64,000 nucleotides of DNA from Sphingobacterium psychroaquaticum (GTDB lineage: Bacteria > Bacteroidota > Bacteroidia > Sphingobacteriales > Sphingobacteriaceae), in the NCBI RefSeq assembly GCF_900177625.1, contig NZ_FXAU01000006.1, positions 1-64,000 of the forward strand, written 5' to 3'. Under the pieces are notes generated by a model that saw only the letters and a program-made list of their open reading frames with translations, made no database searches and was not told the DNA's origin. Both the position numbers and the translations under genes were made by a program. Shown here one piece after another: positions 25,601-34,105 of the stretch. Position 1 is the first letter of the stretch. Each line of letters opens with the position of its first letter.

Positions 25601-26935
25601 CTATTTATCTAATTTTTCGAATTCTACGAAGTCGATATCTTTGCTTTCCAATTTGATGTTCTCTTTCAAGAAATCAAATACTTTAAGCGCTTTAGCCTCT
25701 TCAAACAAACGGTTTGCTTGTTCTCTATCTTGAAGCAATTGCATAGCAAATTGATTTAATTGCTCGTCTGTAGGCTCATCATTGATGTTGTACATCTTGA
25801 TTTGTGCATAGATACGTTCTTTTGCTAAGTTAACAACCTCATCGTATTTCACTTCTAAGCTGTTCGCTGTAACGATACGGTTTTCAATGATCGTCCATTT
25901 CAAGTTGCTTAAGAAATCTGCAAATCCTTCTTCCAATTCTTCGTCTGTGATGTTCGGGTTAGTTGCTTTTAACCATCTTTTCAAGAACTCTTCTGGGAAT
26001 TTAACATCAACTTTCTCCATACCGAAAGTATAAAGATCATTGCGTAACTTTTGATCTGCATTTTGTTTGAACAAGCTTTCTACTTCTTCTTTTACTTTTG
26101 CAGTAAACTCTTCCTCAGTCGTAACTTCACCAGCAGGGAATAATTTATCAAAAAATTCTTGATCTAAATCAGACTCTTCCAAACGGTTGATGTTTTTTAC
26201 CGTAAGTTCGAATTTAGTGACATCTAAAGCTTCTGCTTCATCTTCTGTAATACCAAGAATGCGCGCTAAGTCAGCAACTTTGAATGCTTTTTTAACATCG
26301 ATCTTCGCTACATCATCTTTCTTTAATCCTGCTAGAGATTTTTTGATTTTTGCATCTTCGATAATATCTGTACGTACAGATGTTGTCTTTTCGATACCTT
26401 CTTCTTTTTCTTGTTTCAATGTCGCGTATAATACATCTCCCTCAGCAGAAACTTCAGGATTTGTCATTTTACCGTAGCTACGACGTAAGTTCTTGATACG
26501 TTCAGCTAAAGTAGCGTCATCCGCTTTGATTTCGTATGCGGTGAACGAAGTCTCTTTAGAGAAAGGAATTTCAAACGCAGGAGCGATACCAATTTCGTAA
26601 TTGAAAGAGAATGTATCGTTGAAATCCCATTTATATTTTTCGTCTGTATCACTGTCCAATGGAAGTGGCTGACCTAATACTTCTAGTTTGTTTTCACCAA
26701 TATATTCAGAGATCTTATCGTTAACGACTCTATTGATTTCATCAAACAAGATAGCTTTACCGTATGTGCGTCTGATGTGACCTACAGGTACCATTCCTGG
26801 GCGGAATCCTGGTAATTTTGCTTTTTTAGCTTGGTCTTTAATCGCTTTATCTACCGAAGGGTTGTAGTCTTCTGGTGTTAGTTCAACTGTGATGTTCGCA
26901 TTGACATCGTCAAGTTTTTGGTGTGAAATATTCAT
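25601..26935 (-). CDS. tig: Trigger factor (ribosome-associated peptidyl-prolyl isomerase)
   Basis: A 444-residue chaperone that binds nascent chains at the ribosome exit. The N-terminal ribosome-binding domain (1-~115) carries the tail-signature region KLPGFRPGMVPVGHIRRTYG, a variant of the GFRxGxxP loop that docks on L23. The middle region (~150-245) corresponds to the PPIase domain, which is degenerate in Bacteroidota: the FKBP active-site aromatic residues are not conserved. The C-terminal helical arms (~265-430) contain FPEEFLKRWLKATNPNITDE. A tRNA-Leu gene and its terminator lie directly upstream. Confidence 0.92.
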   Translation of the reverse strand: MNISHQKLDDVNANITVELTPEDYNPSVDKAIKDQAKKAKLPGFRPGMVPVGHIRRTYGKAILFDEINRVVNDKISEYIGENKLEVLGQPLPLDSDTDEKYKWDFNDTFSFNYEIGIAPAFEIPFSKETSFTAYEIKADDATLAERIKNLRRSYGKMTNPEVSAEGDVLYATLKQEKEEGIEKTTSVRTDIIEDAKIKKSLAGLKKDDVAKIDVKKAFKVADLARILGITEDEAEALDVTKFELTVKNINRLEESDLDQEFFDKLFPAGEVTTEEEFTAKVKEEVESLFKQNADQKLRNDLYTFGMEKVDVKFPEEFLKRWLKATNPNITDEELEEGFADFLSNLKWTIIENRIVTANSLEVKYDEVVNLAKERIYAQIKMYNINDEPTDEQLNQFAMQLLQDREQANRLFEEAKALKVFDFLKENIKLESKDIDFVEFEKLDK

Positions 26936-26961
26936 ACTCTCTTATAGCTTTTACGCATTAC

Positions 26962-26998
26962 AAAAAAAATCCTCCCGAGTTTCTTAAGTTCGGGAGGA
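26962..26998 (-). terminator. tRNA-Leu terminator
   Basis: On the minus strand TCCTCCCGA and TCGGGAGGA (26998-26990 and 26978-26970) form a 9-bp stem followed by eight T (26969-26962). It separates tRNA-Leu from tig. Confidence 0.88.
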
Positions 26999-27005
26999 CA
27001 TCAAG

Positions 27006-27087
27006 TGCGGAAGAAGGGACTCGAACCCCCACGCCTTGCGGCGCCAGATCCTAAGTCTGGTGCGGCTACCAATTACGCCACTTCCGC
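27006..27087 (-). tRNA. tRNA-Leu (anticodon UAG)
   Basis: Read on the minus strand the gene starts GCGGAAG (27087) and its acceptor 3' strand CTTCCGC ends at 27007, followed by discriminator A at 27006. The anticodon arm is CCAGA-CTTAGGA-TCTGG, giving anticodon TAG. A variable arm (GCGCCGCAAGGCGT region) and the T arm GGGGGTTCGAGTCCCTT complete the class II tRNA-Leu fold. The CCA end is not encoded. Confidence 0.95.
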
Positions 27088-27112
27088 AGTTATTAGGACT
27101 TTTATTGTGGCA

Positions 27113-27143
27113 CAAAGATAGGAACGGAATCCATATCCTGCAA
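27113..27143 (-). promoter_or_regulatory. tRNA-Leu promoter
   Basis: On the minus strand TTG (27143-27141), 20 nt, TATCTTTG (27120-27113): good match to the Bacteroidota consensus, 25 nt before the tRNA. Confidence 0.7.
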
Positions 27144-27221
27144 GTCTTTTTTGCTTTTTTTTTGATAAAAATACCACATCTACACCTAAAGTGTTTAAAA
27201 TCAAATAATTTATTTTTTTTA

Positions 27222-27263
27222 TTGTTTTTATGTTTTCTGTTTTGTTACTTTGAATTTCAAAGT
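27222..27263 (+). promoter_or_regulatory. Promoter and 17-bp palindromic operator of the creD operon
   Basis: ACTTTGAATTTCAAAGT at 27247-27263 is a perfect palindrome (8-bp arms around one central T). It overlaps a probable -7 element TTACTTTG (27245-27252) that lies 20 nt after a TTG (27222-27224). A repressor bound here would block transcription. The same palindrome, with central A, lies ahead of creD at 28210-28226. The winged-helix protein encoded between them is the obvious candidate ligand. Confidence 0.7.
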
Positions 27264-27270
27264 GCTTTGT

Positions 27271-27888
27271 ATGGATCAACAAGATTTAATAAAGGAAATA
27301 GGCCATATTCGCTCCATGATGGAGAAATCATCGAAATTTATTTCGATCTCGGGCCTTTCTGGCGTATTGATAGGTATGTATGCTTTAATAGGTGCCTTTC
27401 TGGCTTATATTAAAGTATTCGGCTTTCGCAGTACCTTCGATTACAGAGATCACTATGTGACTGACGATGGTGTGGTGGGCTACTTGGTGGTGGTGGCGGT
27501 GGCGGTATTGCTTGCCTCTTTGATTACGGGGGTAGTCATGGCGAAGCGCAAAGCCAGTAAAATAAAACAGTCGGTATGGAATGTAACCAGCAGAGCCATG
27601 CTCAAGGCTGTTTCGGTCCCTCTCATGGCTGGTGGTCTTTTTGCTCTTTTATTGATTTGGAAAGGCTATTACGAATTAATCGCTTCCACGTTGTTGATTT
27701 TTTACGGGCTAGCATTATCAGCGGGGAGTGTATTCACCTTTAAGGAAGTACGCTGGTTAGGTGTTTTGGAAGTTTGTTTAGGCCTTGCCGCTTTACTTTT
27801 TCCAGGTTATGGTTTATGGTTTTGGGTGTGTGGGTTCGGCCTGCTACACATTATCTATGGATTTATTGTTTACAAAAAATACGAATAA
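27271..27888 (+). CDS. Four-helix membrane protein of the creD operon
   Basis: A 205-residue inner-membrane protein beginning MDQQDLIKEIGHIRSMMEKS, an amphipathic stretch, followed by membrane segments at about 25-45 (SGLSGVLIGMYALIGAFLAY), 72-95, 115-140 and further helices to the C-terminus, which ends IVYKKYE. The ATG at 27271 was chosen; an upstream in-frame ATG at 27250 lies inside the operator. No enzymatic motif is present. It starts the three-gene unit with the winged-helix regulator (3 nt gap) and creD, so it is probably a sensor or envelope-stress component, but this is inference from position. Confidence 0.75.
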   Translation: MDQQDLIKEIGHIRSMMEKSSKFISISGLSGVLIGMYALIGAFLAYIKVFGFRSTFDYRDHYVTDDGVVGYLVVVAVAVLLASLITGVVMAKRKASKIKQSVWNVTSRAMLKAVSVPLMAGGLFALLLIWKGYYELIASTLLIFYGLALSAGSVFTFKEVRWLGVLEVCLGLAALLFPGYGLWFWVCGFGLLHIIYGFIVYKKYE

Positions 27889-27891
27889 GCA

Positions 27892-28194
27892 GTGGGGGTG
27901 GATCTGAAGTTATATAATAAGGTTTTTGAAAATCGCATTCGTCTTCAGGTGATGAGTGTGCTGTTAGCCAATGATGCGTATGACTTTAGTTCGCTAAAAG
28001 ACCTTCTGGAGCTGACCGATGGTAACCTTGCTTCAAATCTTAAAACACTCGAAAAAGAAGGGTACATTACCGTCGAAAAAAGCTTTGTCGATAGGAAACC
28101 TAATACCCGTTATAAGAAAACAGATAAAGGACAAAAAGCTTTTGAAGAGCATCTGCAAGCACTGGAAAATTTAATAAAACAACAGTACAAATAA
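27892..28194 (+). CDS. Winged-helix transcriptional regulator
   Basis: A 100-residue DNA-binding protein of the winged-helix (ArsR/MarR-like, HTH_34) type. The recognition region is LTDGNLASNLKTLEKEGYIT, with the wing in RKPNTRYKKTDKGQKAF and a C-terminal helix EEHLQALENLI for dimerisation. It starts with GTG at 27892; a second GTG at 27898 is also possible. A dimer of such a protein would suit a 17-bp palindrome, and two identical palindromes flank this gene ahead of its operon partners. Autoregulated repression is the simplest model. Confidence 0.85.
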   Translation: MGVDLKLYNKVFENRIRLQVMSVLLANDAYDFSSLKDLLELTDGNLASNLKTLEKEGYITVEKSFVDRKPNTRYKKTDKGQKAFEEHLQALENLIKQQYK

Positions 28195-28207
28195 TTTTTT
28201 TACCCAA

Positions 28208-28226
28208 TAACTTTGAAATTCAAAGT
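28208..28226 (+). promoter_or_regulatory. Second palindromic operator, upstream of creD
   Basis: ACTTTGAAATTCAAAGT (28210-28226) is a perfect palindrome with the same arms as the one at 27247-27263. It overlaps TAACTTTG (28208-28215), a perfect -7 element, so creD probably has its own regulated promoter. No clear -33 element is seen. The distance to the creD ATG is 30 nt. Confidence 0.68.
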
Positions 28227-28256
28227 ACTTTTAAAAATAATATAAATGTTTTAGTC

Positions 28257-29738
28257 ATGGAAAATTCAAATCAAAAACAACCTGAGGTTTACGACAGTCC
28301 GGCGCCATCTTTCTTTGAGCGTCTCTTTAACTCCATTCTTTTTAAGTTTGGCGTCATGCTCATTTTAGTCTTATTTCTGCTTATCCCTATGGAGTGGATT
28401 AACGACCTTATTCGCGAACGAAGAGATCGGGAGCGTAGTGTAAGTAATGAAATCGCGAGCAAATGGGGAGGTCCGCAAGTTATTTCTGGACCGATCATAG
28501 GTATTCCCTATACCTACCAATATTCGGTCAAAGTGACGGATGATAAAGGGAAACCAAAAACGGAGACCTATAAAGAGAAGAATTATATCTTCCTTGCAGC
28601 AAAAAAAATGAACGTATCCTCTGATGTGGAACCTGAATATTTGAAACGGGGGATTTACCAAAGTGTGGTCTATAAGGCTGCCATAACAGTGGACGGTGAA
28701 TTTGATGAAATCGATTTGTCTAAAGTTGCGGTTGATCCGGCAAGTTTGCATTGGGATGAAGCCAAGCTATTTTTGGGACTCAGCGATTTGAAGGGGATGA
28801 CAGCAGTTCCGAAATTAGATTGGAAAGGTACAACGCGTGACTTACAGATGCATACGGAGCCGATTTCTTTGTTTGAACGCACGATGTCAGCAGATATCGG
28901 TCTATCCGAAAAATCTACAAAAGGTACATTTAGAATGAAACTTGATTTACGAGGTTCACGTACTTTAACAGTTTTTCCTACGGCGGACGAAACCATGGTG
29001 ACGGTGGGCGGCGCATGGAACGATCCTAGTTTCAATGGTGGTTTTTTGCCTGCTACACGAGAAATATCGCAGGGTAAGTTCCGTGCAGCGTGGCAGGTGC
29101 CCAGCTTTAGCCGTAAGTTTCCGAAGCAGTGGGTCGGTTTATCAAAGGAGCTGTATATGTTGACAGATTATGACGGTGAAAACATAGGGTATGACCAAAC
29201 AATGCCAGCTGTGACTGCGGCTCCCGAGAACGGACCTTCGGCACAGGTCTCTACAGAACAAGATATGGTTCAAGTGAATTTTTTAGAAGCAGTGAATAAC
29301 TATCAGAAGACAACTCGGGTAGCAAAATATGGAGCATTGGTTATTTTGTTGACCTTTACCGCTTTGTTCTTTACCGAGATCTTAAAAAAGAAAAAGATCC
29401 ACTTTATTCAGTACGTACTTATTGGTTGTGCAATGGTTCTCTTTTATTCGCTCTTGTTGGCTATTGGAGAGCATCTTGGTTTTGATTGGAGTTATCTGTT
29501 ATCTGCTGTGGCGACAATCGGGCTTATTACTTCGTTTATCTTTGGCATCACCAAAGATCGTAAGATATGCATGGCTTTTAGTGGCGTGCTGGCCTTGTTC
29601 TATGCTTTTGTGTATTTCTTGATGCAACTGCAGGACTACGCCCTTATTGTCGGCTCTATTGGCGTATTTGTTATACTGGCGGTGTTGATGCGCGTTTCTA
29701 CCCGGATCAATTGGTATCAGTTTGACCGCAAAAGCTAA
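28257..29738 (+). CDS. creD: CreD-family inner membrane protein
   Basis: A 493-residue member of the CreD family, linked in other bacteria to beta-lactam or colicin stress under the CreBC system. It has an N-terminal anchor (FGVMLILVLFLLIPMEWIND) followed by the conserved RERSVSNEIASKWGGPQVIS and SGPIIGIPY, a large periplasmic domain to ~residue 350, and five or six C-terminal membrane helices (YGALVILLTFTALFFTEIL onward). No creB/creC two-component genes are nearby; instead it lies with a winged-helix regulator, the common arrangement in Bacteroidota. Slightly longer than E. coli CreD (about 450) because of an acidic PENGPS linker. Confidence 0.9.
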   Translation: MENSNQKQPEVYDSPAPSFFERLFNSILFKFGVMLILVLFLLIPMEWINDLIRERRDRERSVSNEIASKWGGPQVISGPIIGIPYTYQYSVKVTDDKGKPKTETYKEKNYIFLAAKKMNVSSDVEPEYLKRGIYQSVVYKAAITVDGEFDEIDLSKVAVDPASLHWDEAKLFLGLSDLKGMTAVPKLDWKGTTRDLQMHTEPISLFERTMSADIGLSEKSTKGTFRMKLDLRGSRTLTVFPTADETMVTVGGAWNDPSFNGGFLPATREISQGKFRAAWQVPSFSRKFPKQWVGLSKELYMLTDYDGENIGYDQTMPAVTAAPENGPSAQVSTEQDMVQVNFLEAVNNYQKTTRVAKYGALVILLTFTALFFTEILKKKKIHFIQYVLIGCAMVLFYSLLLAIGEHLGFDWSYLLSAVATIGLITSFIFGITKDRKICMAFSGVLALFYAFVYFLMQLQDYALIVGSIGVFVILAVLMRVSTRINWYQFDRKS

Positions 29739-29891
29739 ATTTGAGATGTGTTTATAAGAACAACCGTTTATGTACATCCTGATTTTTTATTTGAAAGCAT
29801 ATTGGACTGTCTGGAAGATCGTATGGACTCGTCGATTTCGCTAAAGAGATAAGATTTATTAACTTGCACGGTGAAAAAAAGCGTATAATAT

Positions 29892-31988
29892 ATGAATAAG
29901 GTTTCTGTTCTGGCAGTTGCTATTTTGTTGGCGTCGACCACATTTGCACAACGAGCTCCTGAGAAAAAAATTGATAAATCATTGATAACAGATAAAATGC
30001 AGCATCTAGGCAAAGATTTGATGACACCAGAAAAGTTGTGGGAAATAGGTCGTGTCTCCGCTGAAGGGTTATCGGCTGATGGTAAGTATGTTGTATATGG
30101 TGTTTCGCAATATAGCTTTGGTGAAAACAAATCCGAAAAGAACCTCTTTGTAGCTCCGGTAGCGGGGGGCGCTGCGGTGCAGTTTACGGAAGGTCAAGGG
30201 GGAGAGTCGGTTGTGGAAATAACCAACGACGGACAAGTTATCTATCTGTATAAAGGACAGCTTTGGCAAAAGCCCTTGCAGGGAGGAACGGCTAGACAGC
30301 TTACCAATATGGAGGGAGGATTAGAAAATGTGAAGTTATCGCCAGATAAAAAACACATCTTATTCAGTCGAAGTGTACTGATTCAAAAGAATCATAGTGT
30401 TGATAAGTATAGCGATTTAACGAAGTCCAATGTTTATATATATGATGATCTGGACTATCGCCATTGGGATTCTTTTAATGATGGACGGTTTAGCCATCCT
30501 TTTGTCGCAAGTTATGAAAATGGTACAATTGGTGAACCGCTCGATATATTGAAAGATAAGCCGTTCTATAGTCCACAAGCGCCGTTTGGCGGAGCGGATG
30601 ACTTTGCATGGTCTCCTGACAGTAAGGCGGTACTGTATGTTTGTAAGAAGAAAGTGGGAAAAGAGTATGCGCAAAGTACCAATACGGATATCTATCGCTA
30701 TGACCTGGCCAATGGTACCACCACCAACTTGACGGAGGGTATGAACGGGTATGATACAGCGCCGACATACAGCCCCGATGGGCAACGACTTTCCTGGTTG
30801 AGTATGAAGACGGATGGATATGAAGCGGATAAAGTAGATATCGTTGTCTTTGATAAAGTTAGCTCACAACGCTTAAATCTTACAGGACATTGGGATGGAA
30901 CTGTAAATAGTTTTATTTGGAGCAAGGATAATAGAAGATTATACTTCACGGCACCTGTAAAAGGTACGGTTCAGCTTTTCGAGGTGGAGGTACCGGTCAA
31001 CTTTAAGAACAGGGCCTTGCCGAAATTAAGACAAATTAGTGAGGGACAATTTGATATTAGTGGTATTGTAGGCGAGACGAATGGTGGACTTGTGGTGACC
31101 TCAACAACCATGACGCGAGCTACGGAGTTGTATTTGTATGACTTGAAAAAGAATACCCGTACCGCTATTACAACGGTAAACGATAAGATATACAACAGCC
31201 TGGCAGAGACAAAGGTAGAAGGTCGCTACACGAAAGCATCCGATGGTCAAGATTTATTTTCATGGGTTATTTACCCACCGGACTTTGATCCGACGAAGAA
31301 GTATCCAACGCTTTTGTTTTGTCAAGGTGGACCTCAATCTGCAACAACGCTAGGTTATTCGTTTCGTTGGAATTTCCAATTGATGGCTTCACAGGGCTAT
31401 ATTGTAATTTTGCCGAACAGAAGAGGTATGCCGGGGTGGGGAACAAAATGGAATGAAGATATCTCGAAAGATTGGGGAGGGCAGGCGATTCGCGATTACT
31501 TGTCTGCTATTGATGACTTTTCGAAGGAGTCTTACGTTGATAAATCGCGTGTAGGCGCTATTGGTGCTAGTTATGGTGGTTATTCCGTGTTTATGCTGGC
31601 GGGTGTGCATGAAAACCGCTTTAAGACTTTCATCTCTCACTGTGGTTTGTTCGATATGACTTCGTGGTACGGAACGACGGAGGAATTGTTTTTTGCGAAT
31701 CACGATCTTGGTGGACCATATTGGGATAAAGCAAATGCGAAGACATACAACGAATTTAATCCGATCAAGCATGTTGATAAATGGAATACACCAATTATGA
31801 TTATGCAAGGTGGAAAAGATTATCGGGTGCCTATCGGACAGGGCTTGGAAGCTTTTCAGGCGGCACAGCTCAAAAATATTAAAAGTCGGTTGGTGTATAT
31901 GCCAGATGAGAACCACTGGGTTTTGTCGGGACACAACGCGCAGGTGTGGCAACGTGAATTCTTTGGCTGGTTAAAAGAAACGTTATAG
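29892..31988 (+). CDS. S9-family prolyl oligopeptidase (DPP4/acylaminoacyl-peptidase type)
   Basis: A 698-residue exported serine peptidase. Signal peptide MNKVSVLAVAILLASTTFA-Q; residues ~40-420 form the beta-propeller (WD40-like PD40 repeats such as FAWSPDSKAVLYV and SPDGQRLSWLSM); the alpha/beta-hydrolase domain follows with nucleophile Ser560 in GASYGG, Asp643 in GGKDYRVP and His675 in DENHW. It releases dipeptides or acylated residues from peptides in the periplasm. It has a 153-nt upstream region and its own terminator, so it is probably monocistronic, although it borders a surface uptake locus to which it could feed peptides. Confidence 0.93.
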   Translation: MNKVSVLAVAILLASTTFAQRAPEKKIDKSLITDKMQHLGKDLMTPEKLWEIGRVSAEGLSADGKYVVYGVSQYSFGENKSEKNLFVAPVAGGAAVQFTEGQGGESVVEITNDGQVIYLYKGQLWQKPLQGGTARQLTNMEGGLENVKLSPDKKHILFSRSVLIQKNHSVDKYSDLTKSNVYIYDDLDYRHWDSFNDGRFSHPFVASYENGTIGEPLDILKDKPFYSPQAPFGGADDFAWSPDSKAVLYVCKKKVGKEYAQSTNTDIYRYDLANGTTTNLTEGMNGYDTAPTYSPDGQRLSWLSMKTDGYEADKVDIVVFDKVSSQRLNLTGHWDGTVNSFIWSKDNRRLYFTAPVKGTVQLFEVEVPVNFKNRALPKLRQISEGQFDISGIVGETNGGLVVTSTTMTRATELYLYDLKKNTRTAITTVNDKIYNSLAETKVEGRYTKASDGQDLFSWVIYPPDFDPTKKYPTLLFCQGGPQSATTLGYSFRWNFQLMASQGYIVILPNRRGMPGWGTKWNEDISKDWGGQAIRDYLSAIDDFSKESYVDKSRVGAIGASYGGYSVFMLAGVHENRFKTFISHCGLFDMTSWYGTTEELFFANHDLGGPYWDKANAKTYNEFNPIKHVDKWNTPIMIMQGGKDYRVPIGQGLEAFQAAQLKNIKSRLVYMPDENHWVLSGHNAQVWQREFFGWLKETL

Positions 31989-32007
31989 TTTAGCCATGGA
32001 TGCTTAG

Positions 32008-32044
32008 AAAAGGCCCGTCATTTATTTAATGGTGGGCCTTTTTG
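32008..32044 (+). terminator. S9 peptidase terminator
   Basis: AAAGGCCCGTCATT (32008-32021) pairs with AATGGTGGGCCTTT (two G-U pairs) and is followed by T residues. Confidence 0.85.
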
Positions 32045-32167
32045 TTTGATTAATGTGACGTTGTAACGCGTTGATTTTTAAAAGCTTTTTTGTATATTGT
32101 GGAAAGGCGGACTCTGAAAGAGTTGTGGATAAAGCTTTATTAACTAGATGTAAGCTTGTAGAGATAC

Positions 32168-32779
32168 GTGGAAAAAACCATTCATTTAACCATACATCGT
32201 GATCGTGAATTACTGCAGCGTTTAAAAAACGGAGATTCGGACGCATTTCGGGTGCTCTATGATCTCCATAAAGAAAAATTAACAGCTAATGTCCTGCGGT
32301 TAGTGAAGTCTGAAGATCTGGCACAGGATATTTTGCAGGAGTTATTTACTAAAATGTGGACAGAGCGCCATCGGATTGATATAGATAAACCGCTGCAAAA
32401 TTATCTTTTTCGGATTTCTAAAAACTTAATTATCGATACATTCCGAAGATCTTCGCGGGATAAAACTCTTTTTTCGGCACTGACGTCTTTTGCGACGGAA
32501 AACTACGTACATGTTGAGGAGGATTTATTTCGCAAGGAGGAACAAGAGCTGCTTCAAGGGTTGATTGCGCAGCTGCCACCCAAGCGGAGAGAGATCTTTG
32601 TGGCTGCAAAGTTGGAAGGTAAAAGTTATCAGGAGATTGCAACCGAACGTAATATCTCTATCGATACCGTGAATGACCATATCAAGAAAGCGTATGCTTT
32701 CTTTCGCAAACTGTCGAACAAGCGAACATTTTTACTGCTTGTGTTGTATATGCAATACCGCGTTTTTGGTGGATTTTAA
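32168..32779 (+). CDS. ECF RNA polymerase sigma factor
   Basis: A 203-residue extracytoplasmic-function sigma factor. Region 2 is visible in DAFRVLYDLHKEKLTANVLR, SEDLAQDILQELFTKMW and YLFRISKNLIIDTFRR; region 4 in LPPKRREIFVAAKLEGKSYQ, then EIATERNISIDTVNDHIKKA as the helix-turn-helix. It begins with GTG at 32168 (M-EKTIHLTIH). The FecR-type anti-sigma gene follows, then SusC/SusD, the standard Bacteroidota arrangement in which substrate binding at the outer-membrane receptor frees the sigma factor to transcribe the locus. Confidence 0.94.
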   Translation: MEKTIHLTIHRDRELLQRLKNGDSDAFRVLYDLHKEKLTANVLRLVKSEDLAQDILQELFTKMWTERHRIDIDKPLQNYLFRISKNLIIDTFRRSSRDKTLFSALTSFATENYVHVEEDLFRKEEQELLQGLIAQLPPKRREIFVAAKLEGKSYQEIATERNISIDTVNDHIKKAYAFFRKLSNKRTFLLLVLYMQYRVFGGF

Positions 32780-32876
32780 CACCGTTTCTTCCTTATAAGT
32801 TAAAAGCATAAACTTTTTTCATTTCTGAACCACTGGATTTTTTTTTCACGACGTATTTAGTATTAAATGGTACGCC

Positions 32877-34085
32877 GTGAAAGATGTGAATAAGTTTGAT
32901 CGTGTATTGAAACGATATCTCGCCAACCAATACAATACTGAGGATGTTCTTTTTTTACAACAGTATTTTTTGGAGGGTGATGCTTCTATTGTAGCGGATA
33001 GAGTCAGTAAGATTCTTGATCAGGAATGTGTGGGGCTACAAGAGGCCGATAACATGATTGCCGCAGAGCGTGTTGTTCGGAAGTTGGATCAGTATATCGC
33101 AGGTTTTACCTATGTGCCTGAAAACAAGTTTCATCTTCGACCCTGGTTAAAAGTAGCTACCATAGCACTTGTTAGTTTTGCCTTAGGGCTCACGGCGTAT
33201 CTTTTTTTGTTTAGACCTATCGGTGGTGGTGACTTCCTTGCTCTTGAAGAGAAGGCAGATGTCTTATCGATCGATGAAGCTATTGATGTTGTTGCGCCGG
33301 AGACGCATGCTTATATGCGTATTGTTGGAGGCGAAGTGCTTCACACATTTGGTCAAGGGGAGGAAGTGTTTTTCGACGCTAATGGGAATCTGTTGGCCAA
33401 TAAACAAAACAGTCTACCGATAAAACAAGGGGTTGAAGTGGAATTTGTCGCGCCGCGAGGGGCTCTCTTGAAAATGAAATTGCCAGACGGTTCTGCGGTC
33501 ACTCTCAATGCGGAGTCCCGGTTGGTTTATAATACCAACTTTTCTGCTGGTAACAGGAGCGTCTTGCTCGAAGGAGAAGCGTTCTTTGAGGTGTCAAAAC
33601 GACGTCGTGCCGGGGCAGGTGAATTGGAAAAGTTTACCGTTGTAACGGATAAACAGCTTGTTGAAGTGCATGGTACACGATTTAATGTCAAGGCTTATCG
33701 TGGTGAAAAAAATACTAAAACGGCGTTGCTGGAGGGACTGGTGGACGTGGTAACTCCAACAGGGCGCTATCCTTTACAACCTGGAAAGCAAAGCGCTAAT
33801 AATGGTAGACGGATCTCCATCGCCTCATTTGATGATGGCGATGTATTAGGCTGGACAAATAATGATTTTGTATTTAGTAACCATTCATTGGAAGATGTAA
33901 TGCAACAGATACAGCGTTGGTATAATATCGAATACTCCTTTAGTAATGATGAATGTAAAACAATAAAAATTGGTGGTAGTGTAAGCCGCAATCAAGACTT
34001 GTACACTGTTTTGAAGGCACTAGCCGCAACGGGGGCGGTACAGCTTAGCTATAAAGATAGATTCGTTAAAATCTACGCCAAGTAA
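32877..34085 (+). CDS. FecR-family anti-sigma factor
   Basis: A 402-residue membrane-anchored regulator. The cytoplasmic N-terminus (~1-88) would hold the ECF sigma; a membrane segment spans ~91-110 (VATIALVSFALGLTAYLFLF). The periplasmic FecR domain contains APRGALLKMKLPDGSAVTLN and LLEGEAFFEVSK, and the DUF4974 domain at the C-terminus has DFVFSNHSLEDVMQQIQRWY, which contacts the STN domain of the receptor. Start is GTG at 32877. An unusual acidic insert (EEKADVLSIDEAIDVVAPE) lies between the membrane segment and the FecR domain. Followed after 20 nt by the SusC gene. Confidence 0.93.
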   Translation: MKDVNKFDRVLKRYLANQYNTEDVLFLQQYFLEGDASIVADRVSKILDQECVGLQEADNMIAAERVVRKLDQYIAGFTYVPENKFHLRPWLKVATIALVSFALGLTAYLFLFRPIGGGDFLALEEKADVLSIDEAIDVVAPETHAYMRIVGGEVLHTFGQGEEVFFDANGNLLANKQNSLPIKQGVEVEFVAPRGALLKMKLPDGSAVTLNAESRLVYNTNFSAGNRSVLLEGEAFFEVSKRRRAGAGELEKFTVVTDKQLVEVHGTRFNVKAYRGEKNTKTALLEGLVDVVTPTGRYPLQPGKQSANNGRRISIASFDDGDVLGWTNNDFVFSNHSLEDVMQQIQRWYNIEYSFSNDECKTIKIGGSVSRNQDLYTVLKALAATGAVQLSYKDRFVKIYAK

Positions 34086-34105
34086 CTTTTAAAACCATAT
34101 AAATT

